The position numbers and the translations under genes were made by a program. From Siphonobacter sp. SORGH_AS_0500 (GTDB lineage Bacteria; Bacteroidota; Bacteroidia; Cytophagales; Spirosomataceae), in the NCBI RefSeq assembly GCF_002838835.1, contig NZ_NHPP01000001.1, positions 248,001 to 312,000 of the forward strand: a DNA stretch of 64,000 nucleotides, written 5' to 3'. Below are positions 1 to 8,435 of this stretch, in pieces. The notes under the pieces were generated by a model. It had not been told where the DNA came from, did not search any database, and saw only the letters and a program-made list of their open reading frames with translations. How positions within the stretch are numbered: position 1 is the stretch's first letter; every line of letters begins with the position of its first letter.

Positions 1-196
1 ACTTATAATAGAAGTACAGCGAAAAGAGCGTAACAAAAATAACTTTAGCCCGATGATGAGGCCGAAGAATTACGTAAAGGCAGGAAAAACCCAAAAATAA
101 CCACAGGAATAAACCGCTGTTGAACAACATCGGTGCATTGGCATGGTACTGGAATAAATCGGCTAACTTATTAAAGTCGATCTGTAACATATTCAT
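1..196 (-). CDS. MBOAT family O-acyltransferase, N-terminal part (runs off the window)
   Basis: This is the first ~65 codons of a membrane-bound O-acyltransferase of the DltB/AlgI type, which moves acyl groups across the membrane onto extracellular glycans. After the ATG at 196 the translation contains MLFNSGLFLWLFLGF followed by a CLYVILRPHHRAKVIFVTLFSLYFYYK stretch (given here only as a hydrophobic helix, a basic PHHRAK turn and a second helix), the usual MBOAT N-terminal pattern. An in-frame ATG at 190 is an alternative start. The start overlaps the stop of the upstream SGNH gene (171-173), implying translational coupling. Together with two SGNH hydrolase-like genes it resembles AlgI/AlgJ- or PatA/PatB-like O-acetylation sets. 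The acceptor glycan is unknown. The C-terminal catalytic histidine lies outside the window. Confidence 0.72.
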   Translation of the reverse strand, partial: MNMLQIDFNKLADLFQYHANAPMLFNSGLFLWLFLGFSCLYVILRPHHRAKVIFVTLFSLYFYYK

Positions 197-1397
197 TGAA
201 GGCATTCATCAAAGCCTGGTATAATAAATTCCCCTGAAACTCGTAGCCTTTGCGGGTGTAGTGAACGCCGTCGCTGCCAATGAGATGATTCTTTCGCCAG
301 AAAGAGGCCGCTCCCGTAATGCCATACAGGTCCCAGCAAGGCAGGTGGTGCTGATTGGCGTAGTCGAGGATGGTCTGCCGTACCTCGCCCATTTTGGCAT
401 TGGGTTGCGTTCGTCTTTTGTAGGAGTCTGCCGGCGTAGTTAATAAAACGATGGCTTCGGGATTATTTCGCTGAATGGCCTGCACCATTGAATCAATCTG
501 CATCGTCAACTCCGGCATGGTCAGTTTACTGCTGTGGGATTCATTAGTTCCCAGAGAAACAATCACCAAGTGAGGAGCTAACCCCCTGGTTTGTTCAGCA
601 AAATATTGCGATTCGTTGTAATGCGAATACTGAGCTCCGTTTACGCCCACGGTATGATACAAAACGCCGGGTTGCCCATTTTCCAGACTAAAGCCAAAGA
701 TGGTAGCATGAGTTTGTCCGGGACGACTCTGAACAGACTCAAGGGTGAACGAATCGTTTAGTTCGTGTAGATCAATCTGGTAAGGCTGTTGTCCGGCGAC
801 ACTATCCGCGTATTCAGCCGAAGCCATGATGGCTCCACTCGCATCCAGAATGTTATAATCATAACTGTTACTATCCCTTAAGCAAAACAATTTCAGCCGA
901 TCAAACTGATACCCCAGAGCAGAATCCGAGCGAATTTCTACGTTGATCCGTTTTCCAGCTACAGTGTTTCGAACCGTCACGCCTCCAATTCCGTTGGGAA
1001 TCAGATCGTTTGGCATTACACACCGACGCGACTCCCAGATGACATCGCTATTGGTTTTATACGTATAGGGTTCGTTGGTTCGGGCTACGTGAAAGGGCAC
1101 AATAAACCCCCGGCCTGCATTCCCAAACTCATATTGAAATCGCTTGCGAACGATATGAGTCATAAGATCAGCCTGCAAATGCGAATCGCCAATGTGCAGG
1201 ATATTAATAACTCCGGTCTGTCTGGTTTTAAGTTCAGCCAGTTTATCGAAAAACGGATTCAGGCTTTCGACCTGAGAGATCGCGTTTGGTTGCTGTGTTT
1301 CGTACGGTAAGGCTAGCGTCGCTGTGACTAGCGTTTTCTGTGCCTGGACGTTTGTGTAAAGCCCCAGGAGTAGTCCCAGCAGTGCGATTCTGATCAT
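171..1397 (-). CDS. Exported SGNH/GDSL hydrolase-family protein (O-acetylation accessory)
   Basis: Exported SGNH-fold esterase or acetyltransferase. ATG at 1397 is chosen because it begins the signal peptide MIRIALLGLLLGLYTNVQAQ; a TTG five codons upstream also keeps the frame open. All catalytic blocks are visible: block I HIGDSHLQAD (Ser), block III SLGTNESH (Gly-x-Asn), and block V SDGVHY (Asp and His). It is about 408 residues long. The start lies at the end of a second SGNH gene and the stop overlaps the MBOAT start, so the three are probably one transcript. In alginate, peptidoglycan and exopolysaccharide O-acetylation such proteins receive the acetyl group from the MBOAT and place it on the polymer. 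That role is inferred here from context. Confidence 0.8.
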   Translation of the reverse strand: MIRIALLGLLLGLYTNVQAQKTLVTATLALPYETQQPNAISQVESLNPFFDKLAELKTRQTGVINILHIGDSHLQADLMTHIVRKRFQYEFGNAGRGFIVPFHVARTNEPYTYKTNSDVIWESRRCVMPNDLIPNGIGGVTVRNTVAGKRINVEIRSDSALGYQFDRLKLFCLRDSNSYDYNILDASGAIMASAEYADSVAGQQPYQIDLHELNDSFTLESVQSRPGQTHATIFGFSLENGQPGVLYHTVGVNGAQYSHYNESQYFAEQTRGLAPHLVIVSLGTNESHSSKLTMPELTMQIDSMVQAIQRNNPEAIVLLTTPADSYKRRTQPNAKMGEVRQTILDYANQHHLPCWDLYGITGAASFWRKNHLIGSDGVHYTRKGYEFQGNLLYQALMNAFNEYVTDRL

Positions 1398-2763
1398 ATT
1401 TTTTCTTTTCAAATAAAAATGCTCTGGTTAGGAGGCGGGCAATTTTGCGGCCACCGGCATATTTCATGTGGGTGTAATCTTTGTTAGCCAGCCCAGCATT
1501 GACGTATTTCACCATAGAACCTTCGCCCCCCATCGCTTCCCACAGATTCCAGAAGGTAACCCCGGTTTTTTGGGACATTTTCCGTTGAGCAGCGATCAAA
1601 TACGGAATACTGGGGAAGGAAATATAGTTATCCTCCTGCTTCATGCTCCGGTCAGAAACCCCAATGATGAGAATGCTGGCCTCAGGAAATCCCCGTTTAA
1701 TGCGTTCAATGGCAGCCATCATTTTAGGAACGTACCATCCGAGTTGCGTCGTATTAGGCTGAATCACATTTAAGCCATACTGCAAAATCACCAGCTTGTA
1801 ATGCTGAAGCTTATTAAACTGCTGATACATGGATTCGGAAACGCCTAACAATCCCCAACCGGAGTTACCCCGCATGCTGAAATTATCCACGTAAACGCCA
1901 TGATCGGATTCAAAACTCAGCCCGTACAGAGCCAGGCTTCCCCCGAACGACATACGAATCTGATCGCCCGAAGTATGTAAATCGTGTTCGGTTAAATACC
2001 CCTGCCCCGCCAGTGAGTCCGATTGCTCAGCATTTTTACCAAGCGTGTAGGTAACCCGGCTGTTCTGATTAGCCCGGTAGAACAATCGTACCCTCTCAAA
2101 ATGGCTGGGACCGTAAGGAGCAGCCGTTTTAAAATTTACTACGTTATTGCCTTCCGGTACAAAGCTGTAACCCGAAACTCCCAGGGGAGGCCCTCCGGGC
2201 GTTTTTTCCTGAACGGAATACGTTTTAAAATTTTTAAACTGGTGACGAATGGTCACGCGGAAATTAGCTACGGGCGACGTAACAGGTACGTAACCCACCC
2301 CTTTCCCGCCGAACAAAGCCTGTAAGGTATCGCGGAAATCGCCGCAAAGCATATCTCCTTCAATGAAAGAATCACCGAAAAAAGCAATCCGAACGGGTTT
2401 GTGCTGGGCTTCTTCCGCCAGTGCTTTCATGATTTGCTTCAGGCCCTGTCCCGTTGAATCATAATCTTCAATGCAGGTTTGCCCTTTCGGACAAGGCACT
2501 GAAGCAACCAGACCAGAATCTTTGGTAATGACCTTGGGGGCAACGGTTACCGAATCTGGTTCTTTTTCTTCGCTTACATCAGCAATTAAAGCAGGGTTTT
2601 CGGGTAAAACCGGCTTCGAATTTTTCTCAATAGAAGAAAATAATCGAATGGGCTTTAGCTCGTATTCACTCCAGAATTGTTCGGGAATAAATGAAAAACC
2701 TACTAAACAAGCCACCAGCAACAGTGTCAGTAAAGGCACCTGCCGAACAGAATTGGAGGCCAT
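1394..2763 (-). CDS. Membrane-anchored SGNH hydrolase-family protein (probable 1-base deletion near its 3' end)
   Basis: The N-terminus has an uncleaved-looking hydrophobic segment (about residues 8-28), then a spacer, then an SGNH domain: block I FFGDSFIEGD, a RGNSGWG segment, block III LQYGLNV, and block V DYTHMKYAG (Asp and His). As written the frame runs on to 1243, overlapping the next gene by about 155 bases with a low-complexity tail. One extra A in the A6 run (plus-strand T6 at 1399-1404) would instead end the protein at a TGA overlapping the next ATG (ATGA junction at 1394-1397), giving 456 residues. I prefer that reading. It heads the SGNH-SGNH-MBOAT group and probably works in surface-glycan O-acetylation. 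Confidence 0.7.
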
Positions 2764-2806
2764 TCTCTAAATCAGAAATTGATACTATGTCGGTTGGAAA
2801 TAGACT

Positions 2807-2844
2807 AATGGCCGGATTACTCTCGAAAGGGTAACCCGGCCATT
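2807..2844 (-). terminator. Stem-loop downstream of folD
   Basis: A 14-bp stem (2807-2820 with 2831-2844, one wobble) lies 10 bases after the folD stop. No strong U-tract follows on the minus strand, so it may be a weak terminator or an intercistronic hairpin before the SGNH gene. Confidence 0.4.
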
Positions 2845-2853
2845 GATAACGTA

Positions 2854-3738
2854 TTACTTTTTATAAATTTCGCCTTTAGCAGCCAAAAGTGTATTCTGCA
2901 TCAAGGAAATAATGGTCATTTGTCCAACACCACCGGGAACGGGCGTAATGAAGCTGGCCTTAGGGGCCACTTCGTCAAATTTCACGTCACCTTTCAGCGA
3001 GAAACCCGATTTTTTGGTTGCATCAGCTACGCGTTCCAGTCCTACGTCCAATACCACAGCTCCTTCTTTGACCATGTCTGCCGTAATAAATTCCGGGCGG
3101 CCCAAAGCTCCTACCAGAATATCCGCCTGACGGCAGATTTCAGCCAGATTTTTAGTTTTGGAGTGCGTAATGGTTACCGTACAGTTACCGGGATAGGAAT
3201 TCCGTTGCATCAGGATGCTCATGGGTAAGCCCACAATCTGACTACGGCCCACTACCACGCAGTGCTTACCTGCGGTTTCAATGCCGTAATGCTCCAGCAA
3301 CATCAGGCAGCCCTGAGGCGTGGCAGAAATGTAGGCAGGCAGCCCTTTCGCCATGCGACCAATGTTAATTGGGTGAAAGCCGTCCACGTCCTTCGCGGGA
3401 TGAATGGTTTCCATCACACGGTCAGGGTTAATATGGGCAGGTAAGGGCAACTGAACGATCAGGCCGTCCATGTCTGGGTTTTCATTGATTTCCCGAACTT
3501 TGTCCAGTAGTTCTGCTTCCGTTACGGTTTCGTCAAAACGAAACAGCGTGGATTCAAAGCCCAGCTCTGCACAGGCTTTTACTTTATGGGCTACATAGGT
3601 TTCCGAAGCTCCATTCGTACCAACCAAAATAGCCACCAGGTGAGGCGTTTTACCATTGCTGGCCTTCAGTTGTTGTACTTCTGCGGCGATCTGATCCTTA
3701 TAACGGGCAGCAACGGCCTTGCCGTCAATTAATTGCAT
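2854..3738 (-). CDS. folD: Bifunctional methylenetetrahydrofolate dehydrogenase/cyclohydrolase FolD
   Basis: Interconverts 5,10-methylene-THF and 10-formyl-THF with NADP, feeding purine and formyl-Met synthesis in the cytoplasm. ATG at 3738 gives a 294-residue protein of normal family length; the open frame upstream lacks homology-like sequence. Visible motifs are [13 protein letters not shown] (the Tyr-x3-Lys catalytic motif), [10 protein letters not shown], the Rossmann segment [14 protein letters not shown], and PGGVGQMT near the C-terminus (usually PGGVGPMT). A TATCTTTG -7 box on the minus strand at 3777-3784 gives a leader of about 32 bases. The SGNH/MBOAT genes downstream on the same strand are functionally unrelated. 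Confidence 0.96.
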   Translation of the reverse strand: MQLIDGKAVAARYKDQIAAEVQQLKASNGKTPHLVAILVGTNGASETYVAHKVKACAELGFESTLFRFDETVTEAELLDKVREINENPDMDGLIVQLPLPAHINPDRVMETIHPAKDVDGFHPINIGRMAKGLPAYISATPQGCLMLLEHYGIETAGKHCVVVGRSQIVGLPMSILMQRNSYPGNCTVTITHSKTKNLAEICRQADILVGALGRPEFITADMVKEGAVVLDVGLERVADATKKSGFSLKGDVKFDEVAPKASFITPVPGGVGQMTIISLMQNTLLAAKGEIYKK

Positions 3739-3776
3739 ACTCTCTTGCTCTAAAATGATAAAACAAAAATCAGCTT

Positions 3777-3784
3777 CAAAGATA
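3777..3784 (-). promoter_or_regulatory. Bacteroidota -7 box (TATCTTTG) for folD
   Basis: The minus strand reads TATCTTTG, a match to TAnnTTTG, about 39 bases upstream of the folD ATG. I see no clear -33 TTTG. Confidence 0.5.
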
Positions 3785-3939
3785 CGTATTCCTAAGGTCT
3801 GGTTGGCCTGTCTTTCCAATATTCCCACTGGAAAATTCAGGGGATCACTTTCCGCTTCTCGTGACATACTGTGGGCAAAGGCTTGATTTCTGGCTAGTTA
3901 TCCATTAATTTCGTGCTTGTATTACCCCCCTTTTACTTC

Positions 3940-4296
3940 ATGCAACTCTCTTTACTCCCCAGCGACGAACAACGTTATTTTCTTGACCTCTTCGCTCAGG
4001 TGGTGTTTGATACCCGTCGGAATCGTCCCAGACTGAAAACCATTTGTAGTCAAAGGGTTCCGGGCGATCTTGCGGTAAGTTGCCCCGCTCGTTTACTCAA
4101 TCGTTTTCCCGAAGGAACCATTTATAAACTGGATGCCAAACTGGTTCAGTTACCCGGCAAACAGCCGTACTTGGTGGCTGTGAATCGCCGAAATATGCAG
4201 CGGGCTCTGGAATTTTACGATCACAACCGACAGCTACAGAACGGCATTGCCAGAACTCGGCATACCTCCCGAAACAAACGCTCCTCTTCTTCATAA
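3940..4296 (+). CDS. Conserved hypothetical protein, about 118 aa
   Basis: I do not recognise a named family. The ATG at 3940 follows a near-match -7 box (TAATTTCG, 3906-3913). The protein begins MQLSLLPSDEQRYFLDLF, continues with a basic RRNRPRLK segment and a GTIYKLDAKLVQLPGKQPYLVAVNR stretch (described: a beta-strand-rich middle), and ends in a basic, Ser-rich tail. It has no signal peptide or membrane helix. It is divergent from folD and upstream of the DUF2452 gene. Codon use matches the neighbours, so it is likely a real small cytoplasmic protein. Confidence 0.6.
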   Translation: MQLSLLPSDEQRYFLDLFAQVVFDTRRNRPRLKTICSQRVPGDLAVSCPARLLNRFPEGTIYKLDAKLVQLPGKQPYLVAVNRRNMQRALEFYDHNRQLQNGIARTRHTSRNKRSSSS

Positions 4297-4428
4297 CCGG
4301 GAATCAGTTATTTTATCCCCCTTTCGTTTGATTTTATTTTTATCCGTATTCTTTACTCATCCCGCATTACTCAACCTTTACTTCATCGATTCCTTGCTTT
4401 TCTTTCCGGTTTCCTGCTAAACAATCCC

Positions 4429-4436
4429 TATTTTTG
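4429..4436 (+). promoter_or_regulatory. Bacteroidota -7 box (TATTTTTG) for the DUF2452 gene
   Basis: Matches TAnnTTTG and sits 32 bases before the ATG at 4468, predicting a leader of about 27 bases. Confidence 0.45.
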
Positions 4437-4467
4437 GGCGTTTTTCATACAAAAAAACCTCGGTACC

Positions 4468-4949
4468 ATGCCGGAAAACACGGAAGCAGGGGCGTTCGAA
4501 AACCCCATAAGACCAGATCAGGTGGCTGAAAATCCCGGCCTCCTTCCCTACGCTCACAATGCAGGCAGTGCGGTAGTACGCCTGAAGATGAGGGAAAAAT
4601 CAAAGCCAAAGCTCTGACCGCCATGCGTCAGCAAACGGGTAAGCAATACGATCAGCTCGCGGGCCAGATGAAGACCTTACTCGAACAGGCGAAAGAAATC
4701 CAGCGAAGAGTGGAAGTATCCGAACGGGTATACACCGCAACGGTTAATTTTGAACCTTTTATCGGTCAGACGATGTATCTCTACGAAAAGGCCGACGGCA
4801 GTGATCTGCTTTCGCTGGTGGCCCCGCACGAATGGGGCCGCTCGTTTAAATACAATCGCTTCGTAGCTCAGGTAACCATGTTGTATGACCATACCTGGGA
4901 TGTGCTCTTCTACAATGAAGAAGGCGAAGAAGATCGAATCAAACTATAA
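4468..4949 (+). CDS. DUF2452 domain protein, split by a single-base deletion
   Basis: Frame 1 from ATG 4468 encodes [20 protein letters not shown] followed by [18 protein letters not shown], then a stop at 4615-4617. The rest, in another frame from 4623 to 4949, encodes a coiled-coil-like region ([20 protein letters not shown]) and the conserved [15 protein letters not shown] and APHEWGR segments. Adding one C near 4580-4582 joins them as [20 protein letters not shown], a 160-residue protein of normal DUF2452 length. The join falls inside the conserved motif, so this is a sequencing error or a very recent mutation. Function is unknown; it appears cytoplasmic. It ends 46 bases before menB. Confidence 0.78.
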
Positions 4950-4995
4950 CGGTCTGCCGGATGACGGATCGTTGAAAACTGAAAATCCGAAAGTA

Positions 4996-5850
4996 ATGAG
5001 TGTTAATCCAAAAACTGCCCCTATCCTTTCCTGGAAATTACCCTGGGAACCGATTAAAGAATACCGTGAAATCCGTTACCTCTATTATGAAGGGATCGCG
5101 ATGATTTCCATTAACCGTCCTGAAGTGCACAATGCATTTACGCCTCTGACGGTATCTGAAATGATCGAAGCCATGGAACTGGCTCGTCAGGATACCCGCG
5201 TAGGGGTTATCATTCTGACGGGTGAAGGCGGGCGGGCCTTCTGCTCCGGCGGCGATCAGTCCGTTCGCGGACACGGGGGGTACGTAGGCGAAGATGCCGT
5301 TCCTCGCCTGAACGTGCTGGATCTGCAACGTCAGATTCGCTCGATTCCTAAACCCGTAATCGCTATGGTAGCGGGCTGGTCCATTGGGGGCGGTCACGTT
5401 TTACACGTCATCTGCGATTTAAGCATCGCGGCCGAAAATGCTCGTTTCGGTCAGACGGGCCCTAAGGTGGGTAGCTTCGACGGAGGCTTTGGAGCCAGTT
5501 ATCTAGCCCGGGTAGTAGGTCAGAAAAAAGCTCGTGAAATCTGGTATCTCTGCGATCAGTACGACGCACAGGATGCTCTGTCGATGGGTCTGGTGAATAA
5601 AGTAGTTCCTCTGGAAGAACTGGAAGAAACCACGGTAAGCTGGTGCCGTAAAATCCTGGCGAACAGTCCCATCGCTCTTCGCATGCTGAAGTCCTCCTTC
5701 AATGCCGATCTGGATGGGCAAGCGGGTATTCAGGAGCTGGCCGGAAATGCAACCTTACTGTATTACCTCAGCGACGAGGCCAAAGAAGGACAACGTTCCT
5801 TTCTGGAAAAACGGAAGCCTGATTTCCGTAAATTCCCTCAGTTCCCCTAA
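4996..5850 (+). CDS. menB: 1,4-dihydroxy-2-naphthoyl-CoA synthase MenB
   Basis: A crotonase-fold enzyme that closes the second ring of the naphthoquinone in menaquinone synthesis. ATG at 4996 gives 284 residues. MenB-specific signatures are [13 protein letters not shown], the oxyanion-hole segment [11 protein letters not shown], and [16 protein letters not shown] with the catalytic Asp/Gly-rich loop. The C-terminus ([19 protein letters not shown]) is also typical of MenB rather than a general enoyl-CoA hydratase. No other men genes lie in the window. It follows the DUF2452 gene closely and may share its promoter; a strong terminator follows it. Confidence 0.93.
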   Translation: MSVNPKTAPILSWKLPWEPIKEYREIRYLYYEGIAMISINRPEVHNAFTPLTVSEMIEAMELARQDTRVGVIILTGEGGRAFCSGGDQSVRGHGGYVGEDAVPRLNVLDLQRQIRSIPKPVIAMVAGWSIGGGHVLHVICDLSIAAENARFGQTGPKVGSFDGGFGASYLARVVGQKKAREIWYLCDQYDAQDALSMGLVNKVVPLEELEETTVSWCRKILANSPIALRMLKSSFNADLDGQAGIQELAGNATLLYYLSDEAKEGQRSFLEKRKPDFRKFPQFP

Positions 5851-5858
5851 GTCACTTG

Positions 5859-5893
5859 TTCTGTCCCGGGCTTTTGCTTGGGACAGAATTTTT
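5859..5893 (+). terminator. Rho-independent terminator after menB
   Basis: Perfect 9-bp stem TTCTGTCCC / GGGACAGAA (5859-5867 and 5880-5888) followed by T5. Confidence 0.75.
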
Positions 5894-5944
5894 GTTTCAG
5901 GAGCAGTCTTTTCAGAAACTATTGAAAACCGCTGCTCCTGAAAC
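5894..5944. repeat. 13-bp inverted repeat directly after the menB terminator
   Basis: GTTTCAGGAGCAG (5894-5906) is exactly complementary to 5932-5944, with a 25-base loop. It abuts the menB terminator and precedes the lipoprotein gene by about 35 bases. It has no U-tail, so it may be a leader structure or operator rather than a terminator. Confidence 0.5.
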
Positions 5945-5979
5945 CTCGTATACATAAGCCAACCATTCCTGTATTAGTT

Positions 5980-6393
5980 ATGAATTACATCAAATCACTC
6001 GTCATATTTGTGGCTCTTGTCGGTCTGTTTTCAAGCTGTACTAAAGATACCCCACAGGACACCGATGAGCTAAGTTACCTCTATCAGACCTGGAAGCATT
6101 CGACGGAGGAAGACGTAGCCAATGAGCGGATCGTTTATCGCAATGCCAGTTATGGCTACCCCAACACGAATCTTCGTCAAACATTTACATTTACGGAAAG
6201 CGATGTGCAGGTTTCAGTCATTACTAATGCTAAATTAACGACCTATAAAGGAAGTTATACGGTGGTTATGAATGGAAATTCCGTCAAGGAAATCACCATC
6301 AATTACACCGAAACGGGTCAGAAGATCCCTACCGTTTTGCGGTATGAGGTACTAATTCTGGCTAATGATGCCCTCATTTTAAAACAGTTATAA
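5980..6393 (+). CDS. Small lipoprotein, about 137 aa
   Basis: Starts MNYIKSLVIFVALVGLFSSC, a type II signal peptide with lipobox FSSC (Cys20), so the mature protein should be lipid-anchored in the envelope. The rest looks beta-rich (FTFTESDVQVSVI, SYTVVMNGNSVKEITI), compatible with a lipocalin-like small barrel, but I recognise no named family. It is 7 bases ahead of the EVE-domain gene and may be co-transcribed with it. Confidence 0.7.
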   Translation: MNYIKSLVIFVALVGLFSSCTKDTPQDTDELSYLYQTWKHSTEEDVANERIVYRNASYGYPNTNLRQTFTFTESDVQVSVITNAKLTTYKGSYTVVMNGNSVKEITINYTETGQKIPTVLRYEVLILANDALILKQL

Positions 6394-6400
6394 AAAACCG

Positions 6401-6814
6401 ATGAATTTTTGGCTCGTCAAGTCCGAACCTTTTAAATATTCCTGGGATGATTTCGTTAAAGAAAAGCGAGGCACCTGGGACGGTGTGAGAAACTTTCAGG
6501 CCCGTAATAACCTGAAAGCGATGGCGGTCGGAGATTTGGTTTTATTTTATCATTCTAACGAGGGTAAAGAGATCGTAGGCATTGCAAAGGTAGTTCGGGA
6601 CGCTTACCCCGACCCTACTACCGACGATGAACGCTGGGTAGTGGTTGATCTGGAACCCGTAGAAAAACTACCCAAATCAGTTACGCTTGAAACGATTAAA
6701 GCCGATGAACGTCTGCAAAACATTGCCCTGATTCGCCAGTCTCGGCTTTCGGTTTCCCCCGTCCGGCCCGAAGAATTTGATATCATCATTGGATTAGGCC
6801 ATGAACATTCGTAA
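6401..6814 (+). CDS. EVE domain-containing protein
   Basis: EVE is a PUA-like fold; several members bind modified nucleotides. The protein starts MNFWLVKSEPFKYSWDDF, with the conserved WLVKSEP-x-YSW opening, then GTWDGVRNFQARNN, GDLVLFYHS and EIVGIAKVVRDAYPDPT, all diagnostic of the family. At 137 residues it is full length and single-domain. It is cytoplasmic with no membrane segment. Its stop overlaps the start of the next gene by 14 bases, so the two are probably translated from one message. The biological role of stand-alone bacterial EVE proteins is not settled. Confidence 0.9.
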   Translation: MNFWLVKSEPFKYSWDDFVKEKRGTWDGVRNFQARNNLKAMAVGDLVLFYHSNEGKEIVGIAKVVRDAYPDPTTDDERWVVVDLEPVEKLPKSVTLETIKADERLQNIALIRQSRLSVSPVRPEEFDIIIGLGHEHS

Positions 6815-8366
6815 CCCCCTCTTTGTCATTACCCTGTTGCTGCTGGGTAGTTTGAATGTATTTGCACAGCAAAAGCGTTTGGAAATTCCCATTCCAAGCT
6901 CAAACGCTAACATCTTCACGATCCCCGTGGGTCAGGAAGGTGTGATGTTATTAACCCAAACCGGACGAAATTCCTACCACATTGACCGTTTTGATACCAA
7001 TCTGGAGCGAAGCTGGTCGGTGGATGGAACCATTACCGATGGACTGGAATACGTGACGTATTCGTACGACGGTAAGAACATTTACCTGCTTTTTAGCCGG
7101 AACAAGAGTAATGTCTACGAAATCATTAAGGTTTATGTAGGCCCCGGTTTCACCGAAAAATTTGAAATTCACTCGGTGGATAAAATGGAAATCTCGCAGT
7201 TCAAGGCCTTCCACGATGGCATTTACATCGCTGGCGTGGTTCGCGAACAGCCCATTTTGTCTTACACAAACCTCCAAACCCGTCAGAATCGTCTGCTGAA
7301 TGCTTCTTTCAAAGGAAAAGCTGAGGTACAGGCTATTGAAGTCGATTCCGTAACGAATCGCGTGAACGTCACCTACGCCGTGCAGCAGAAAAACCGGGAG
7401 TTTTCCATCGTCGTTAAATCATTTGATGATGAAGGAAAACAGCTTTCTGAAATCGTGGTAACTCCCGACGAAGATTACGCCCTACTTGACGGTCGCCTCA
7501 GCCCTCTACCGGATGGCACCCAACTGATGATCGGAACGTACGGGTACCGCAGCATGCAGTCCCAAACAAAAGGTCACATGGTGCAGGGCATTTATCTGTG
7601 CAAAGTAACGGACAAGGAAATTCTGCCCTTGAAATACTATAGCTTCACCGACTTCAAGAATTTCTTCTCGTACCTAAGCCCCCGCGATCAGGAACGTCGC
7701 GAGCGTCAGGTTCAACGGAAAAAAGAAAAAGGCAGCGATTTGAAGCTGAATACGCAGTTATTACTTCATGATCTGATTCAGAAAGACGGTCAGCTCATTC
7801 TGGTAGCGGAAGCTTTTCAGGCTACGTTCCGTAACAACAGCAATGCCTGGGGCTACGGTAGTCCCTGGGGTAGCCCCATGGGTGGATTTTATCCGGGTTG
7901 GGGCTGGGGTATGTACAGCCTGAATCCTTTCTATTTTGGCAATCGCGGCTTCTACAACAATGGTGCTCAGATGTTTGACGGCTGGCAATATACCCACGCC
8001 GTAGTCGCTGGAATTGATCCAGAAAAAGCGACTCTGATCTGGGATAACAGCTTTGAAATTGACAAAGTGAAAACCATGTCTCTGAAAGAAAAGGTGAAAG
8101 CCAATGTTCAGAACAATCAGGTAACCCTGGTGTACAGTGACAATGGCAGTCTACGTTCCAAATCGATTAAAAATAATATGGTGGTTGAAGACGGAACCGC
8201 TCAGGCCCTTGCTACGGGCAATTCGGGAGATCGGGTGCGTCGGAATTCTACCGAAAACGTTGATTATTGGTACGATAACTATTTCCTGGCCTGGGGTTTT
8301 CAACGCATCACGAACGATGCTGAAGGCCGCCGGAATGTATTTTACCTGAATAAAGTAGCTTACTAA
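6801..8366 (+). CDS. Exported protein of unknown function with a Gly/Trp/Tyr-rich segment
   Basis: 521 residues with a clear signal peptide (MNIRNPLFVITLLLLGSLNV then FAQQ). The body alternates short beta-like strands resembling a propeller (YVTYSYDGKNIYLLFSRNK, QFKAFHDGIYIAGVVRE), a charged SPRDQERRERQVQRKKEK segment near residue 300, and an aromatic/Gly-rich stretch around residues 345-395 (GYGSPWGSPMGGFYPGWGWG) that could be a surface loop. There is no C-terminal T9SS signature that I can see. I do not recognise a family. Its start overlaps the EVE gene. Confidence 0.65.
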   Translation: MNIRNPLFVITLLLLGSLNVFAQQKRLEIPIPSSNANIFTIPVGQEGVMLLTQTGRNSYHIDRFDTNLERSWSVDGTITDGLEYVTYSYDGKNIYLLFSRNKSNVYEIIKVYVGPGFTEKFEIHSVDKMEISQFKAFHDGIYIAGVVREQPILSYTNLQTRQNRLLNASFKGKAEVQAIEVDSVTNRVNVTYAVQQKNREFSIVVKSFDDEGKQLSEIVVTPDEDYALLDGRLSPLPDGTQLMIGTYGYRSMQSQTKGHMVQGIYLCKVTDKEILPLKYYSFTDFKNFFSYLSPRDQERRERQVQRKKEKGSDLKLNTQLLLHDLIQKDGQLILVAEAFQATFRNNSNAWGYGSPWGSPMGGFYPGWGWGMYSLNPFYFGNRGFYNNGAQMFDGWQYTHAVVAGIDPEKATLIWDNSFEIDKVKTMSLKEKVKANVQNNQVTLVYSDNGSLRSKSIKNNMVVEDGTAQALATGNSGDRVRRNSTENVDYWYDNYFLAWGFQRITNDAEGRRNVFYLNKVAY

Positions 8367-8379
8367 TTCAAGTTTTTGA

Positions 8380-8418
8380 AAAAAAGGACAGGTGATGGCG
8401 AATCATCTGTCCTTTTTT
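8380..8418 (+). terminator. Terminator after the exported-protein gene
   Basis: A 17-bp stem with one G-T wobble (8380-8396 and 8402-8418) ends in a T-run. Confidence 0.75.
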
Positions 8419-8435
8419 AGCTTTTATATTGAACC

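Noticed and set aside
3739..3867. N-terminal extension of FolD by 43 codons
   Set aside because: ATG 3738 gives the normal family start ([13 protein letters not shown]); the extension is not FolD-like and covers the promoter box.
4885..4995. Longer MenB start upstream of 4996
   Set aside because: It would overlap the end of the DUF2452 gene in another frame and adds no MenB-like sequence.
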